35,826 nucleotides of DNA from Hyphomonadaceae bacterium (GTDB lineage: Bacteria; Pseudomonadota; Alphaproteobacteria; Caulobacterales; Hyphomonadaceae). Where the stretch lies: contig JAIXVM010000205.1 in NCBI GenBank assembly GCA_027482995.1, positions 1-35,826 on the forward strand. Direction: 5' to 3'. A model generated the notes under the pieces. That model was given only the letters and a program-made list of their open reading frames with translations. It was not told the DNA's origin and did not search any database. A program made the position numbers and the translations under genes. Of the stretch, positions 1 through 8,155 are shown one piece after another. Positions within the stretch are counted from its first letter, which is position 1. Every line of letters starts with the position of its first letter.

Positions 1-1
1 C

Positions 2-1294
2 AGCGACACGCACAAGGCGCATGCGAACCTGATGGCGCGCGCGCAGCAGATCGGCATGGGCGAGCTGACCTACAAGGGCGCGCCGACGATCTTCTGGGAC
101 GTGTTCGGAGAGAGCGGCCATCCGATCCGCGCGACGATCAGCGAGATGGGGCCCCTGCTCCTCTCCCGCCTGATGGGGCTGACGGATGTGCAGGAAGGCG
201 TGCTCAACATCGCGTTCCAGTACGCCGACGATAACGGCCTGTTGCTGCTGGACCTCAAGGATCTGCGCAAGCTGCTGGTGAGCCTCGGCGATGACACGCT
301 GCGCACCGAGATCAGCCGCAAGTATGGCAACGTCGCGCCAGCCTCGCTGTCCGCCGTGCAGCGCGAGCTGCTGGTGCTGGAACGGGACGGGGCGGAGCGT
401 TTCTTCGGCGAGCCGGCGCTCGAGCTGGCCGACTTCATGCGCACGACGCTGGATGGGCGCGGCTATGTGAACATTCTCGATGCGCGCAAGCTGATCAATT
501 CGCCGAAGCTCTATTCGACTTTCCTGCTCTGGCTGCTGTCGGAACTGTTCGAGGAGCTGCCGGAGATCGGTGATCCCGAGAAGCCGCGCCTCGTGTTCTT
601 CTTCGATGAGGCGCACCTGCTGTTCGCCGATGCGCCGCCGGCGCTGATGCAGAAGATCGAGCAGGTGGTGCGTCTGATCCGGTCGAAGGGCGTGGGCGTC
701 TATTTCGTCACGCAGAACCCGCGCGACTTGCCGGAATCCGTGATTGCCCAGCTGGGCAACCGGATCCAGCACGCGCTGCGCGCCTACACGCCGACGGAGC
801 AGAAGGCGGTGAAATCGGCCGCCTCGTCCTTCCGTCCGAACCCGGCCTTCAAGACGGAAGCCGCGATCACCGAGATGGGGGTTGGCGAAGCGCTGGTCTC
901 GACGCTGGAAGCCAAAGGCGCGCCGACGATGGTTCAGAAGACGCTGATCCGCCCACCCTCATCGCGCCTCGGCCCGGCCACGGACCCGGAGCGCGCCGAA
1001 GTGCAGAAGACGAGCCCGGTCTTCGGCAAGTATGACAAGGTCGTGGACCGCGAGAGCGCCTACGAGATCCTGTCCAAGCGCGAAGAAGTGGCCGCCAAGG
1101 AGGCCGAGAAGCTCGCCAAACTCGAGGCGAAGGAAAAGGAAGCCGAGGCCAAGGCCAAAGCCAAGGGCAAGACGACCACAGGCCGGCGCCGGATGAGCAC
1201 GACCGAGCGGGCCGTCAACAACGCGGCCGGCACGGCGAGCCGGGAAGTCGTGCGCTATGTGCTGCGCGGCATTTTCGGGACGCGGAAACGGTGA
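2..1294 (+). CDS. YjgR/DUF853 family HerA-like ATPase, 3' part only
   Basis: The open frame enters from the left edge, so the N-terminus and the Walker A loop lie outside the window; about 430 residues are visible. A hydrophobic strand ending in FFFDEAH is a clear Walker B motif (Asp and Glu about 192-193 counted from the ATG at 32). The downstream stretch YFVTQNPRDLPESV is typical of the DUF853/YjgR branch of HerA/FtsK-type ATPases. Residues about 345-390 are Lys/Glu/Ala-rich and probably form a charged helix, followed by a basic C-terminus. Family members are predicted cytoplasmic P-loop NTPases of unresolved function. The stop codon overlaps the next gene's GTG start (GTGA), which implies translational coupling. 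Family is confident; biological role is not. Confidence 0.88.
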   Translation, partial: SDTHKAHANLMARAQQIGMGELTYKGAPTIFWDVFGESGHPIRATISEMGPLLLSRLMGLTDVQEGVLNIAFQYADDNGLLLLDLKDLRKLLVSLGDDTLRTEISRKYGNVAPASLSAVQRELLVLERDGAERFFGEPALELADFMRTTLDGRGYVNILDARKLINSPKLYSTFLLWLLSELFEELPEIGDPEKPRLVFFFDEAHLLFADAPPALMQKIEQVVRLIRSKGVGVYFVTQNPRDLPESVIAQLGNRIQHALRAYTPTEQKAVKSAASSFRPNPAFKTEAAITEMGVGEALVSTLEAKGAPTMVQKTLIRPPSSRLGPATDPERAEVQKTSPVFGKYDKVVDRESAYEILSKREEVAAKEAEKLAKLEAKEKEAEAKAKAKGKTTTGRRRMSTTERAVNNAAGTASREVVRYVLRGIFGTRKR

Positions 1295-1497
1295 CGCCCG
1301 TGCGCAGGTTGTTCCTCATCGCCGCGTTCGCTCTGTCTGCCTGTGCCACGGGCCCATCCGAAAGCGGATGGACCAGCGGCGCGGACGCCCAGCCTTTCCA
1401 CACCGCCGTCGCCGCCTGCAACGAGATCAGCTACCATATCGAGGCGAACTTCGTGGTCTGCATGGCCGGGCGGGGCTGGACGAAGATCCGGGGTTAG
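1291..1497 (+). CDS. small putative lipoprotein, 68 aa
   Basis: The GTG start overlaps the stop of the upstream ATPase gene by four bases. The protein begins with basic residues, a hydrophobic stretch and a lipobox (LSAC, Cys18), so it is probably exported and lipidated. The mature part is only about 50 residues, with two further cysteines at about 44 and 57 that could form a disulfide in the periplasm, and ends in a GRGW motif. I do not recognise a named family. Reality rests on the good signal peptide and the tight operon spacing; function is unknown. Confidence 0.7.
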   Translation: MTPVRRLFLIAAFALSACATGPSESGWTSGADAQPFHTAVAACNEISYHIEANFVVCMAGRGWTKIRG

Positions 1498-1615
1498 GAC
1501 GCGGCGTGACGCAACCGTAAGCCCCCTCCCCGGCGTAAGGAGTGGCGGAAATGTCTCACCTCTCCTATAGTCAGTCGATAATCCGAACCATCATGCCAAA
1601 GGGAGGCACCGGCCC

Positions 1616-3046
1616 ATGAAAGAGTATCTCAAGTTCTATATCGACGGCGCATGGGTTGACCCGGTGACGCCGCGCCGCCTGGAAGTCGAGAACCCGGCGA
1701 CCGAGGAAAACTTCGCGGTCATCTCGCTCGGCTCGAAAGCCGATGCCGACAAGGCGGTTGCCGCTGCCAAGCGCGCCTTCCCGAGCTTCTCGCAGACCAC
1801 CGTCGAATACCGCGCCGACCTGCTCGACAAGATTGCTGCCGGTATCCAGAAACGCCTGCCGGAACTCGCCCAGGCTATCTCCGAAGAGATGGGCGCGCCG
1901 ATGTGGCTCGCCAACGCCGCGCAGGTTCCTGCCGGTATGGGCCACTTCGCGACGACCGCCGCGATCCTTCGCTCGTACAAGTTCGAGGAGCTGAAAGGCA
2001 CGACCCTGCTGCGCAAGGAGCCGATCGGCGTCTGCGCGTTCATCACGCCGTGGAACTGGCCGCTGAACCAGATCGCCTGCAAGGTGGCGCCTGCCATCGC
2101 CGCCGGCTGCACCATGGTGCTGAAGCCGTCCGAGATCGCGCCGCTGGACGCGATGATCCTCACGGAAATCATGCATGAAGCGGGCGTGCCGAAAGGCGTG
2201 TTCAACCTCGTCAACGGCGACGGCCCGGGCGTCGGCTCGGTGCTGTCCTCGCACCCGGATGTGGACATGGTGAGCTTCACCGGTTCGACCCGCGCAGGCG
2301 TGCTCGTGGCGCAGGCGGCCGCGCCGACCGTGAAGCGCGTGGCACAGGAACTCGGCGGCAAGAGCCCGAACATCGTTCTGCCTACGGCCGATCTGACGAA
2401 AGCCGTCTCCAGCGGCGTGATGTCGATGATGACCAACACCGGACAGAGCTGCAACGCGCCGAGCCGGATGTTCGTCCAGAAGGACCAGCAGGAACAGGCC
2501 ATCGCGATTGCGAAAGCCACCGCCGAGTCCGTGAAGGTGATGATGCCGGCCGAAGCTGCGCCGGGCGCCATCGGCCCGATCTCGAACGGCAACCAGTACC
2601 AGAAGGTCCAGGACCTGATCCAGAAGGGCATCGAAGAGGGCGCAACCCTCGTCGCCGGTGGCCCGGGTCGCCCGGAAGGCTTCAACAAAGGCTACTTCGC
2701 GCGCCCGACCGTGTTCGCGAACGTCACCAACGACATGACCATCGCCCGCGAGGAAATCTTCGGGCCCGTGCTCTGCATCCTGCCTTACAACACCGTGGAC
2801 GAAGCCGTGGAGATGGCGAACGACACCGTGTACGGACTTGCCGGCTACGTTCAGGGCCCTGAGAAGGAAGCCAACGCGATTGCCAACCGCATCCGCGCCG
2901 GCCAGATCCAGGTCAACGGCGCACGCCCGGACTTCTCGGCACCGTTCGGCGGCTACGGCCAGTCCGGCAACGGCCGTGAGTGGGGCGAGCATGGCTTCGA
3001 GGAGTTCCTCGAAGTGAAAGCCGTGATCGGTTACGCGGTCGCCTAG
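1616..3046 (+). CDS. aldehyde dehydrogenase family protein (NAD(P)+)
   Basis: A full-length 476-residue aldehyde dehydrogenase. Visible landmarks are PWNWP with the catalytic-site Asn147, the cofactor-loop FTGSTRAG, the general base in QELGGKSPN (Glu245), the nucleophile in TGQSCNAPSR (Cys279) and EEIFGPVL near residue 380. It oxidises an aldehyde to a carboxylic acid in the cytoplasm; the substrate cannot be read from the sequence. The ATG is preceded by a strong GGGAGG about 9 bases upstream. A classical intrinsic terminator follows at 3073-3107, so it looks like a single-gene unit. No truncation is visible. Confidence 0.93.
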   Translation: MKEYLKFYIDGAWVDPVTPRRLEVENPATEENFAVISLGSKADADKAVAAAKRAFPSFSQTTVEYRADLLDKIAAGIQKRLPELAQAISEEMGAPMWLANAAQVPAGMGHFATTAAILRSYKFEELKGTTLLRKEPIGVCAFITPWNWPLNQIACKVAPAIAAGCTMVLKPSEIAPLDAMILTEIMHEAGVPKGVFNLVNGDGPGVGSVLSSHPDVDMVSFTGSTRAGVLVAQAAAPTVKRVAQELGGKSPNIVLPTADLTKAVSSGVMSMMTNTGQSCNAPSRMFVQKDQQEQAIAIAKATAESVKVMMPAEAAPGAIGPISNGNQYQKVQDLIQKGIEEGATLVAGGPGRPEGFNKGYFARPTVFANVTNDMTIAREEIFGPVLCILPYNTVDEAVEMANDTVYGLAGYVQGPEKEANAIANRIRAGQIQVNGARPDFSAPFGGYGQSGNGREWGEHGFEEFLEVKAVIGYAVA

Positions 3047-3072
3047 AGCGCGCCGCCTGAGACAAAGTTGCA

Positions 3073-3107
3073 GAAGCGGCAGCCCGGAAAGCTGCCGCTT
3101 CTTTTTT
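3073..3107 (+). terminator. intrinsic terminator after aldehyde dehydrogenase
   Basis: A perfect 11-bp stem (GAAGCGGCAGC paired with GCTGCCGCTTC) with a 7-base loop is followed at once by six T residues. It starts 26 bases after the aldehyde dehydrogenase stop, which fits a rho-independent terminator. Confidence 0.93.
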
Positions 3108-3133
3108 GATCCGCTCACGGAGACCATGAACCG

Positions 3134-3748
3134 ATGACCCTCAAACTTCACCACCTGAATGCCTCGCGCTCGCAGCGCATCGTCTGGCTGCTCCTGGAAC
3201 TCGGCGTACCCCACGAGATTGTCCATCACACCCGGGACCTGACCACGCGGCGCGGACCGGCCGACCTTGCCAAGATCCATCCGCTCGGAAAGTCGCCGCT
3301 GCTGGAGCATGACGGGGTGGTGATCGCGGAAACGGGCGCAATTGCCGAATACCTGCTGGCGAAGTTCGACACGGGCCATACGCTTCACCCGAAGCCGGAC
3401 TCGCCCGATTTCCCGCGCTATCTCGAATGGATCCACTCGGCCGAGGGCGCCGTGTTCCTGCCCGGCCTTCTGGCGCTCTATACCGGCATGGCGGGCATCA
3501 CCGAAGGCCCCGTCGCCCAGATGATTGCCGCCGAGCGCGAGAAGGCGGCGAGCTTCATCGAAGCGCATCTCTCGACGCACGCCTACTTTGCGGGCCCGGC
3601 GTTCTCGGCCGCCGATTGCCTGATGGGCTTCCAGATTGCGATGGCAGCCGCGCAAGGCGGTCTCGCCAACCGGCCGGCAACGGCGGCCTGGCTCGAAAAA
3701 GTCATGGCCCGGCCGGCTTACAAGGCGATGCTGGCGGTGGGCGTCTGA
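3134..3748 (+). CDS. glutathione S-transferase family protein
   Basis: 204 residues with the two-domain GST plan: an N-terminal thioredoxin-like fold (SRSQRIVWLLLELG, then HPLGKSPLL with the cis-Pro region, then ETGAIAEYL contacting glutathione), and an all-helical C-terminal domain with the N-capping motif SAADCLMG. Probably a cytoplasmic enzyme conjugating or reducing small electrophiles with glutathione; substrate unknown. The ATG at 3134 has GGAG about 12 bases upstream; an ATG eight bases earlier reads into a stop. It lies just after the terminator, so it is transcribed separately. Confidence 0.9.
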   Translation: MTLKLHHLNASRSQRIVWLLLELGVPHEIVHHTRDLTTRRGPADLAKIHPLGKSPLLEHDGVVIAETGAIAEYLLAKFDTGHTLHPKPDSPDFPRYLEWIHSAEGAVFLPGLLALYTGMAGITEGPVAQMIAAEREKAASFIEAHLSTHAYFAGPAFSAADCLMGFQIAMAAAQGGLANRPATAAWLEKVMARPAYKAMLAVGV

Positions 3749-3781
3749 GGCGCCTCACGCGATTGTGAGCACACCTGTTGG

Positions 3782-3811
3782 CTGGCATTCACGTTCGCGC
3801 GCGCACATAAT
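3782..3811 (+). promoter_or_regulatory. candidate promoter of the CC0125-type lipoprotein gene
   Basis: CTGGCA (3782-3787) and CATAAT (3806-3811) are separated by 18 bases and resemble -35 and -10 boxes. Transcription would begin about 20 bases before the ATG at 3840, leaving room for the GGAGG ribosome site. Based on box similarity only. Confidence 0.35.
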
Positions 3812-3839
3812 ACATCTGTAGTTTTGGAGGCCCGTGTCC

Positions 3840-4427
3840 ATGAAACGCCTGACGCTTGCTGCTGCCTTTGCAGGTCTCGCCCTTCTCGGAGCGTGCGCCA
3901 CCTCGACGCCCTACCAGCCGGCGGCGGGCACCGAGCGTGGCTATTCGGAACAGCGGATCGAGGAGAACCGGTATCAGGTCCAGTTCGCCGGCAACTCGCT
4001 GACCGATCGCAAGACGGTCGAGACTTACCTGCTCTACCGCGCCGCCGAGCTGACCAAGCAGAATGGATATGACCATTTCCGCGTGGTTCGCCGCGATACA
4101 GATGCGAACACCAAGCTGGTCGGCGACAGCGCGTTCTATGACCCGTTCTACGACCACTTTTTCCTGAACTACAGGTATTTCGGCCCGCGCGCGGCCTATT
4201 TCCGCGACCCCTATCGCCGGTTCTATCCGGGCCCCAGCTATGTGTCGCGCTTCGGATACTATGATCCGTTCTGGGGCGGGCCGGCGGAATACCGGGAGCA
4301 GACAAGCTATCTTGCTTCTGCCGAGATCTACATGGGCAAAGGTCCGAAACCGGATGATGTGGCCTACTTCGATGCCAGCCAGGTGATCTTCAACCTGACC
4401 GGCAGCATCGTGCGGCCAGACGCCTGA
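3840..4427 (+). CDS. CC0125/CC1285 family lipoprotein
   Basis: 195 residues with a clear lipoprotein signal (lipobox LLGAC, Cys19). The mature domain has the features I associate with the Caulobacter CC0125/CC1285 family: YQVQFAGNSLTDR, then YLLYRAAELT, then GYDHFRVVRRDT. A Tyr/Phe/Pro-rich central stretch (about 100-145) is followed by a C-terminal strand region. It is presumably an envelope lipoprotein; no biochemical role is known to me. I chose the ATG at 3840 because GGAGG at 3826-3830 has 9 bases of spacing to it, against only 3 to the GTG at 3834. It is convergent with the sugar dehydrogenase gene, only 3 bp away. Confidence 0.88.
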   Translation: MKRLTLAAAFAGLALLGACATSTPYQPAAGTERGYSEQRIEENRYQVQFAGNSLTDRKTVETYLLYRAAELTKQNGYDHFRVVRRDTDANTKLVGDSAFYDPFYDHFFLNYRYFGPRAAYFRDPYRRFYPGPSYVSRFGYYDPFWGGPAEYREQTSYLASAEIYMGKGPKPDDVAYFDASQVIFNLTGSIVRPDA

Positions 4428-4430
4428 GGC

Positions 4431-5999
4431 TCACGGCGCGTTTTCGATCCGGAAAACGTCTCCGCCGAACGAGACGATGTAGAGGCGGCCCTGTGTGTCG
4501 AGGCCAAAGCTCGAGACCTGGGACAGGGTGCCTGCATTGGGCACCAGCACCGCATTGAGCCGGGTGAAGGTCGATGAGGCGAGCGTTTGTCCAGGTAACA
4601 GCGACGTGGCGGGAACGGACCAAACGTTTCCGCTGACGAAATCGCCGAACACATACTGGTTGCGGATCGGCTCGATATTGCCGCGATAGATATATCCTCC
4701 GGTCACGGAGCGTCCCTGGTCCGGTCCCGAGCCATGCGTGTATTCGGCCACGGGCGGCGTGAAAGAGGCCGAGTTGGCCCCGCCATTGTAGGCCTGCGTG
4801 CCTTCGCGCAGGTTCCAGCCGAAATTCGCGCCGGCATCGGCCGGACGCAGACGGTTGATCTCCTCGACGGCGTTCTGGCCGACATCCGCAACAATAAGAT
4901 CCCCCGTGAGCGAATCGACGCTGGCCCGGAACGGGTTGCGCAAGCCGAGCGCGAAAATCTCCGGCGCGCCGCCGGTGCCGCCCGGAAACGCGTTGCCGGC
5001 GGGAATCCGGTAGTCCCGGTTCGGATCACTCGGAAAGTCGTCTGCCGACACGTCGAGGCGAAGGATCTTGCCGAGCAGCGAAGACCGGTTCTGAGCATTG
5101 TTGTTCGGATCGCCCGCGCTGCCACCATCACCGGTCGGCACGTAAAGGAGGCCGTCATTGGCGAAACCCAGCCAGCCCGCCTTGTGGTTGGCGAAGGGTT
5201 GGACAATCGTCAGGATCACATCGGCGGTGGCCGGATCGGCCTGCGTGCTGGAGCCGGACATCATCCGGTAACGGCGGATTTCCGTGTTGCCCGCCAGGTT
5301 GGTCATGTTGATGTAGAAGGTCCGGTCGGTCGCGAAAGCGGGCGAGAAGGCGAGCCCGAGAAGGCCCCGTTCGCTGTCCGACGAGACCTGCGTTGTGAGG
5401 TCGAGGAAATCGACGCTCTCGATCACTCCGGTGGCCGGAGTCAGGACCCGGGCCCTGCCTTGCTTTTGCAGGACGACGACCTGCTCCGTACCCGGAATGC
5501 CGGCGACATAGAGCGGCTGGCTGAAACCGGTGCCGACGCGCCGCAGCGCCATGGCCTCGACCACGTTCTGCACCGAGATGGTGAGCGACAATTGCGCCGT
5601 ACCGCCGCGATTGTCGCGGGCCTCGAGGGTCACCGCGTAGGTGTTGTCGGTGTTGGCATCACGGGGCGCCTCGAAATCGAGGCCGGAAGCCAAGGACAGG
5701 ACGCCGCTTGTGGCATTGAAGGCGAAGACGCCTGCGTCTCCGCCCGGCAACAGCGCAAACGTGATGGGGTCGCCGTCCGGATCCGTCGCCGCGGCGGTGT
5801 AGATCGTTCCGGCCGTATTCTCGTTCACGCTGGCAGATGCCGGAGACGAGAAGACGGGTGGCCGGTTCGCCTGAGGCGCGGGCGAACTGCCGCCACCGCC
5901 GCCCCCTCCCCCGCACGCGGCGAGCAGAGCGGCCATGACCCACGGGGCGATGGAACGGGAGCGGGGATCGAAGAGTTTGCGCATGCGCATGGCTACCAT
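4431..5999 (-). CDS. PQQ-type sorbosone/glucose dehydrogenase lipoprotein with N-terminal cadherin-like domain
   Basis: 522 residues. A signal sequence ends in LLAAC (Cys29), followed directly by eight glycines, a probable flexible tether. Residues about 47-145 are a cadherin-like domain (VNEN, DPDGDP, LDFE, LEARDN calcium-type motifs). Residues about 150-522 match the six-bladed propeller of soluble PQQ-dependent aldose dehydrogenases (ERGLLGLAFSP, YVPTGDGGSAGDP, LGKILRLDV, GLRNPFR, VGQNAVEEIN). Family members oxidise sugars with PQQ and calcium outside the cytoplasm. Alternative in-frame ATGs lie at 5990 and 5984, and no strong ribosome site separates them. Divergent from the exporter gene. 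Fold is confident; cofactor and substrate are inferred from the family. Confidence 0.9.
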   Translation of the reverse strand: MVAMRMRKLFDPRSRSIAPWVMAALLAACGGGGGGGGSSPAPQANRPPVFSSPASASVNENTAGTIYTAAATDPDGDPITFALLPGGDAGVFAFNATSGVLSLASGLDFEAPRDANTDNTYAVTLEARDNRGGTAQLSLTISVQNVVEAMALRRVGTGFSQPLYVAGIPGTEQVVVLQKQGRARVLTPATGVIESVDFLDLTTQVSSDSERGLLGLAFSPAFATDRTFYINMTNLAGNTEIRRYRMMSGSSTQADPATADVILTIVQPFANHKAGWLGFANDGLLYVPTGDGGSAGDPNNNAQNRSSLLGKILRLDVSADDFPSDPNRDYRIPAGNAFPGGTGGAPEIFALGLRNPFRASVDSLTGDLIVADVGQNAVEEINRLRPADAGANFGWNLREGTQAYNGGANSASFTPPVAEYTHGSGPDQGRSVTGGYIYRGNIEPIRNQYVFGDFVSGNVWSVPATSLLPGQTLASSTFTRLNAVLVPNAGTLSQVSSFGLDTQGRLYIVSFGGDVFRIENAP

Positions 6000-6165
6000 T
6001 TTTCAGCCGTCCGAGCAGTGACAATTTCGACAAGATACGGCGCGCTGAGGAAAATCCGTGCAGGGCGCTAGGCAATCCTCCGGGATCAGTCCAAAAGGCC
6101 CGAAAGCCGACGGAGCCGGGACGGCGGGTCCGTCGCGGTCAGGGACTTCGCAGAAAGACAGGCTC

Positions 6166-7422
6166 ATGGACGGCAGCGACGCGCAGAAGGCGCCAGGCCC
6201 ACAAGTGCTGCACGCCGGCCTCAGCAAGGCCGAGCTGGTCGCGATAGTCGCCGGACTCATGACGCTCAATGCGATGGCCATCGACATCATGTTGCCGGCG
6301 CTCTCGCAGATCGCCCAGGCAACGGGATTGACCACCGCCGGCAGCGCGCCGGACAATCGCCAGCAGTGGATCATCTTCGCGTACGTTCTGGGTTTCGGTG
6401 CCCCGCAACTCCTGTGGGGCCCGATCACCGACCGGTTCGGACGCCGTGCGCCGCTGTTCATCGGCCTGATCGGCTACATCCTTGTGTCGCTGCTCTGTGT
6501 GCTCGTGCAGGATTTCTGGGTCCTTCTCGGCTTTCGCTTCCTGCAGGGCCTGTTTTCGTCCGGTGCGCGGATCGTCGCGTCGGCCGTGGTGCGCGACCTG
6601 TTTGCGGGCCGGGCCATGGCCAGTTTCATGTCGCTCGTGATGACGATCTTCATGATCGTCCCGATCGTCGCGCCCGCGTTCGGCCAGTTGATCCTCACCG
6701 TGGCGCCCTGGGAGGGCATCTTCATATGGCTCGCCATCTGGGGCGCGGTGATGCTGGTCTGGACCTGGTTCCGCCTGCCCGAGACCCTGCCGGATGAGGC
6801 GCGCCGCCCGCTGAACCTTGCGAGCGCCATGGATGCCTACCTCAGCGTGCTGCGGACGCGGGCGAGCCTCGGCTACATGTGCGCGTCCGGCATCGTGTTC
6901 GGCGCGCTGTTTGCGTTCATCGCGTCCTCAGAACAGGTATTCCGGCAGGTGTTCGAACGCGGCGACAGCTTTGCGCTGTGGTTTGCCGGGGTTGCCGGCG
7001 TGATGGCGGTTGCCAACTTCACGAACTCCCGGTTGGTGCCGCGGCTCGGTATGCGCCGGATCAGCCACGCCGCGCTGATCCTCTTCACCGCGATTTCGGC
7101 GGGGCTCGCGATATCCACCTGGCTGTTCGGTGAGAACTTTGCTGTCTTCTTCCCGCTGTTCGCGGTCGCGTTCGGCTGTTTTGGCCTTATGGGCTCGAAC
7201 TTCTCGGCGCTCGCGATGGAGCCCCTGGGCAAGATCGCCGGGACCGCGTCGGCGGCGTATGGCTTCGCCACGACGCTCGCCTCCGGCATGATCGGCGCCC
7301 TGATCGGCGCGCAGTTCGATGGCTCGACCGTGCCCCTGATGCTGGGCTTTGTGGCGCTGGGCACAACGTCTCTGGTGATTGTGCTGATCACCGAAAAAGG
7401 CCGGTTGTTCAGTACGCGGTGA
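6166..7422 (+). CDS. Bcr/CflA-like multidrug efflux MFS transporter
   Basis: About 418 residues with twelve predicted membrane segments. MFS signatures: the first helix contains MTLNAMAIDIMLPAL, typical of the Bcr/CflA branch of drug:H+ antiporters; the helix 2-3 loop has GPITDRFGRR (motif A); and the fourth/fifth helix region has RFLQG and RIVASAVVRD. The likely role is proton-driven export of a small molecule from the inner membrane; substrate unknown. The frame stays open upstream to a GTG at 6058 that has its own GAGG at 6047-6050, so a protein 36 residues longer is possible. I prefer 6166 because the extra segment is low-complexity and would precede a normal MFS N-terminus. Confidence 0.9.
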   Translation: MDGSDAQKAPGPQVLHAGLSKAELVAIVAGLMTLNAMAIDIMLPALSQIAQATGLTTAGSAPDNRQQWIIFAYVLGFGAPQLLWGPITDRFGRRAPLFIGLIGYILVSLLCVLVQDFWVLLGFRFLQGLFSSGARIVASAVVRDLFAGRAMASFMSLVMTIFMIVPIVAPAFGQLILTVAPWEGIFIWLAIWGAVMLVWTWFRLPETLPDEARRPLNLASAMDAYLSVLRTRASLGYMCASGIVFGALFAFIASSEQVFRQVFERGDSFALWFAGVAGVMAVANFTNSRLVPRLGMRRISHAALILFTAISAGLAISTWLFGENFAVFFPLFAVAFGCFGLMGSNFSALAMEPLGKIAGTASAAYGFATTLASGMIGALIGAQFDGSTVPLMLGFVALGTTSLVIVLITEKGRLFSTR

Positions 7423-7495
7423 CGCGGGGTGACGACTTTACCGCAGGCAGACTTCGCGTAGCTTTCAGGCTCAGGTTTGGGTGGCGGGGGCCGGA

Positions 7496-8155
7496 ATGAA
7501 CACGTTGGCTGTTGGAATGAAATCGGGCTTGGCCGGGATGGCAGCGTTGCTGCTGGCCGCGTGCGGACAATCGGGGCCTGCGGCTGTGGAAGCGCCCGCG
7601 GAACCCGCGCCGGTGGAAACGCCCGCGCCGGAGCCCGCCGCGTTCGTGCCAACCGCGGCAGACTTCAAGTGTATCCGCGACATGCACCCTGTTCGCGGCT
7701 TCTACGTCGACAACCTCATGGGTTATCTCGAAGAGACCGTGGCCGTGGCCGAGTCGGAGACGGGCGGTGTGTATCCGCCGGGGTCGGTGGTGCAGCTGGT
7801 GCCCGGCGAAGTGATGGTGAAGCGCGAGCCCGGCTTCAACGCCGCGACCAAGGACTGGGAGTTCTTCGAACTGGACGTCACGGCCGAGGGCGCCGCGATC
7901 CGCGTGCGCGGCGCAGGTGAAGTGGTCAACCAGTTCGGCGGCAACTGCCTCGCCTGCCACGAAAAGGCGAAGCCTGAGTTCGATCTCATCTGCGAGCAGA
8001 CGCACGGCTGTGACCCGATCCCGCTGACGCCGGTGATGGTCAAGGCCATCCAGAACACGGACCCTCGCTGCCCACCGGTCGAGAACCTGCCGGCTGACCA
8101 GCTCGAAGCCCTTGCGGCGCTGCAGGCCTTCCGGGACGCCACGACGGCGAACTAA
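7496..8155 (+). CDS. lipoprotein with a CxxCH heme-type motif
   Basis: 219 residues from the ATG at 7496, which is preceded by a G-rich site; a GTG at 7481 and an ATG at 7517 are alternatives. A lipobox (LLAAC, Cys23) is followed by a Pro/Ala/Glu linker and a globular part. A single CLACH motif at about 151-155 is the attachment site expected for one c-type heme. Downstream cysteines (in [16 protein letters not shown] and RCPP) are notable because they could instead suggest metal or disulfide chemistry. No standard cytochrome c fold signature is obvious, so heme binding is inferred from the motif alone. Its 3' end overlaps the converging rimB-rimK gene by four bases. Confidence 0.82.
   Translation: MNTLAVGMKSGLAGMAALLLAACGQSGPAAVEAPAEPAPVETPAPEPAAFVPTAADFKCIRDMHPVRGFYVDNLMGYLEETVAVAESETGGVYPPGSVVQLVPGEVMVKREPGFNAATKDWEFFELDVTAEGAAIRVRGAGEVVNQFGGNCLACHEKAKPEFDLICEQTHGCDPIPLTPVMVKAIQNTDPRCPPVENLPADQLEALAALQAFRDATTAN

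Noticed and set aside
1571-3655. Long open frame on the minus strand opposite the aldehyde dehydrogenase and GST genes.
   Set aside because: The protein is His/Arg/Asp-rich with no fold signature and is fully antisense to two well-recognised genes; such frames are common in GC-rich DNA.
4734-6071. 445-codon plus-strand frame opposite the sugar dehydrogenase gene.
   Set aside because: Shadow of the minus-strand gene; no signal, domain or ribosome site.
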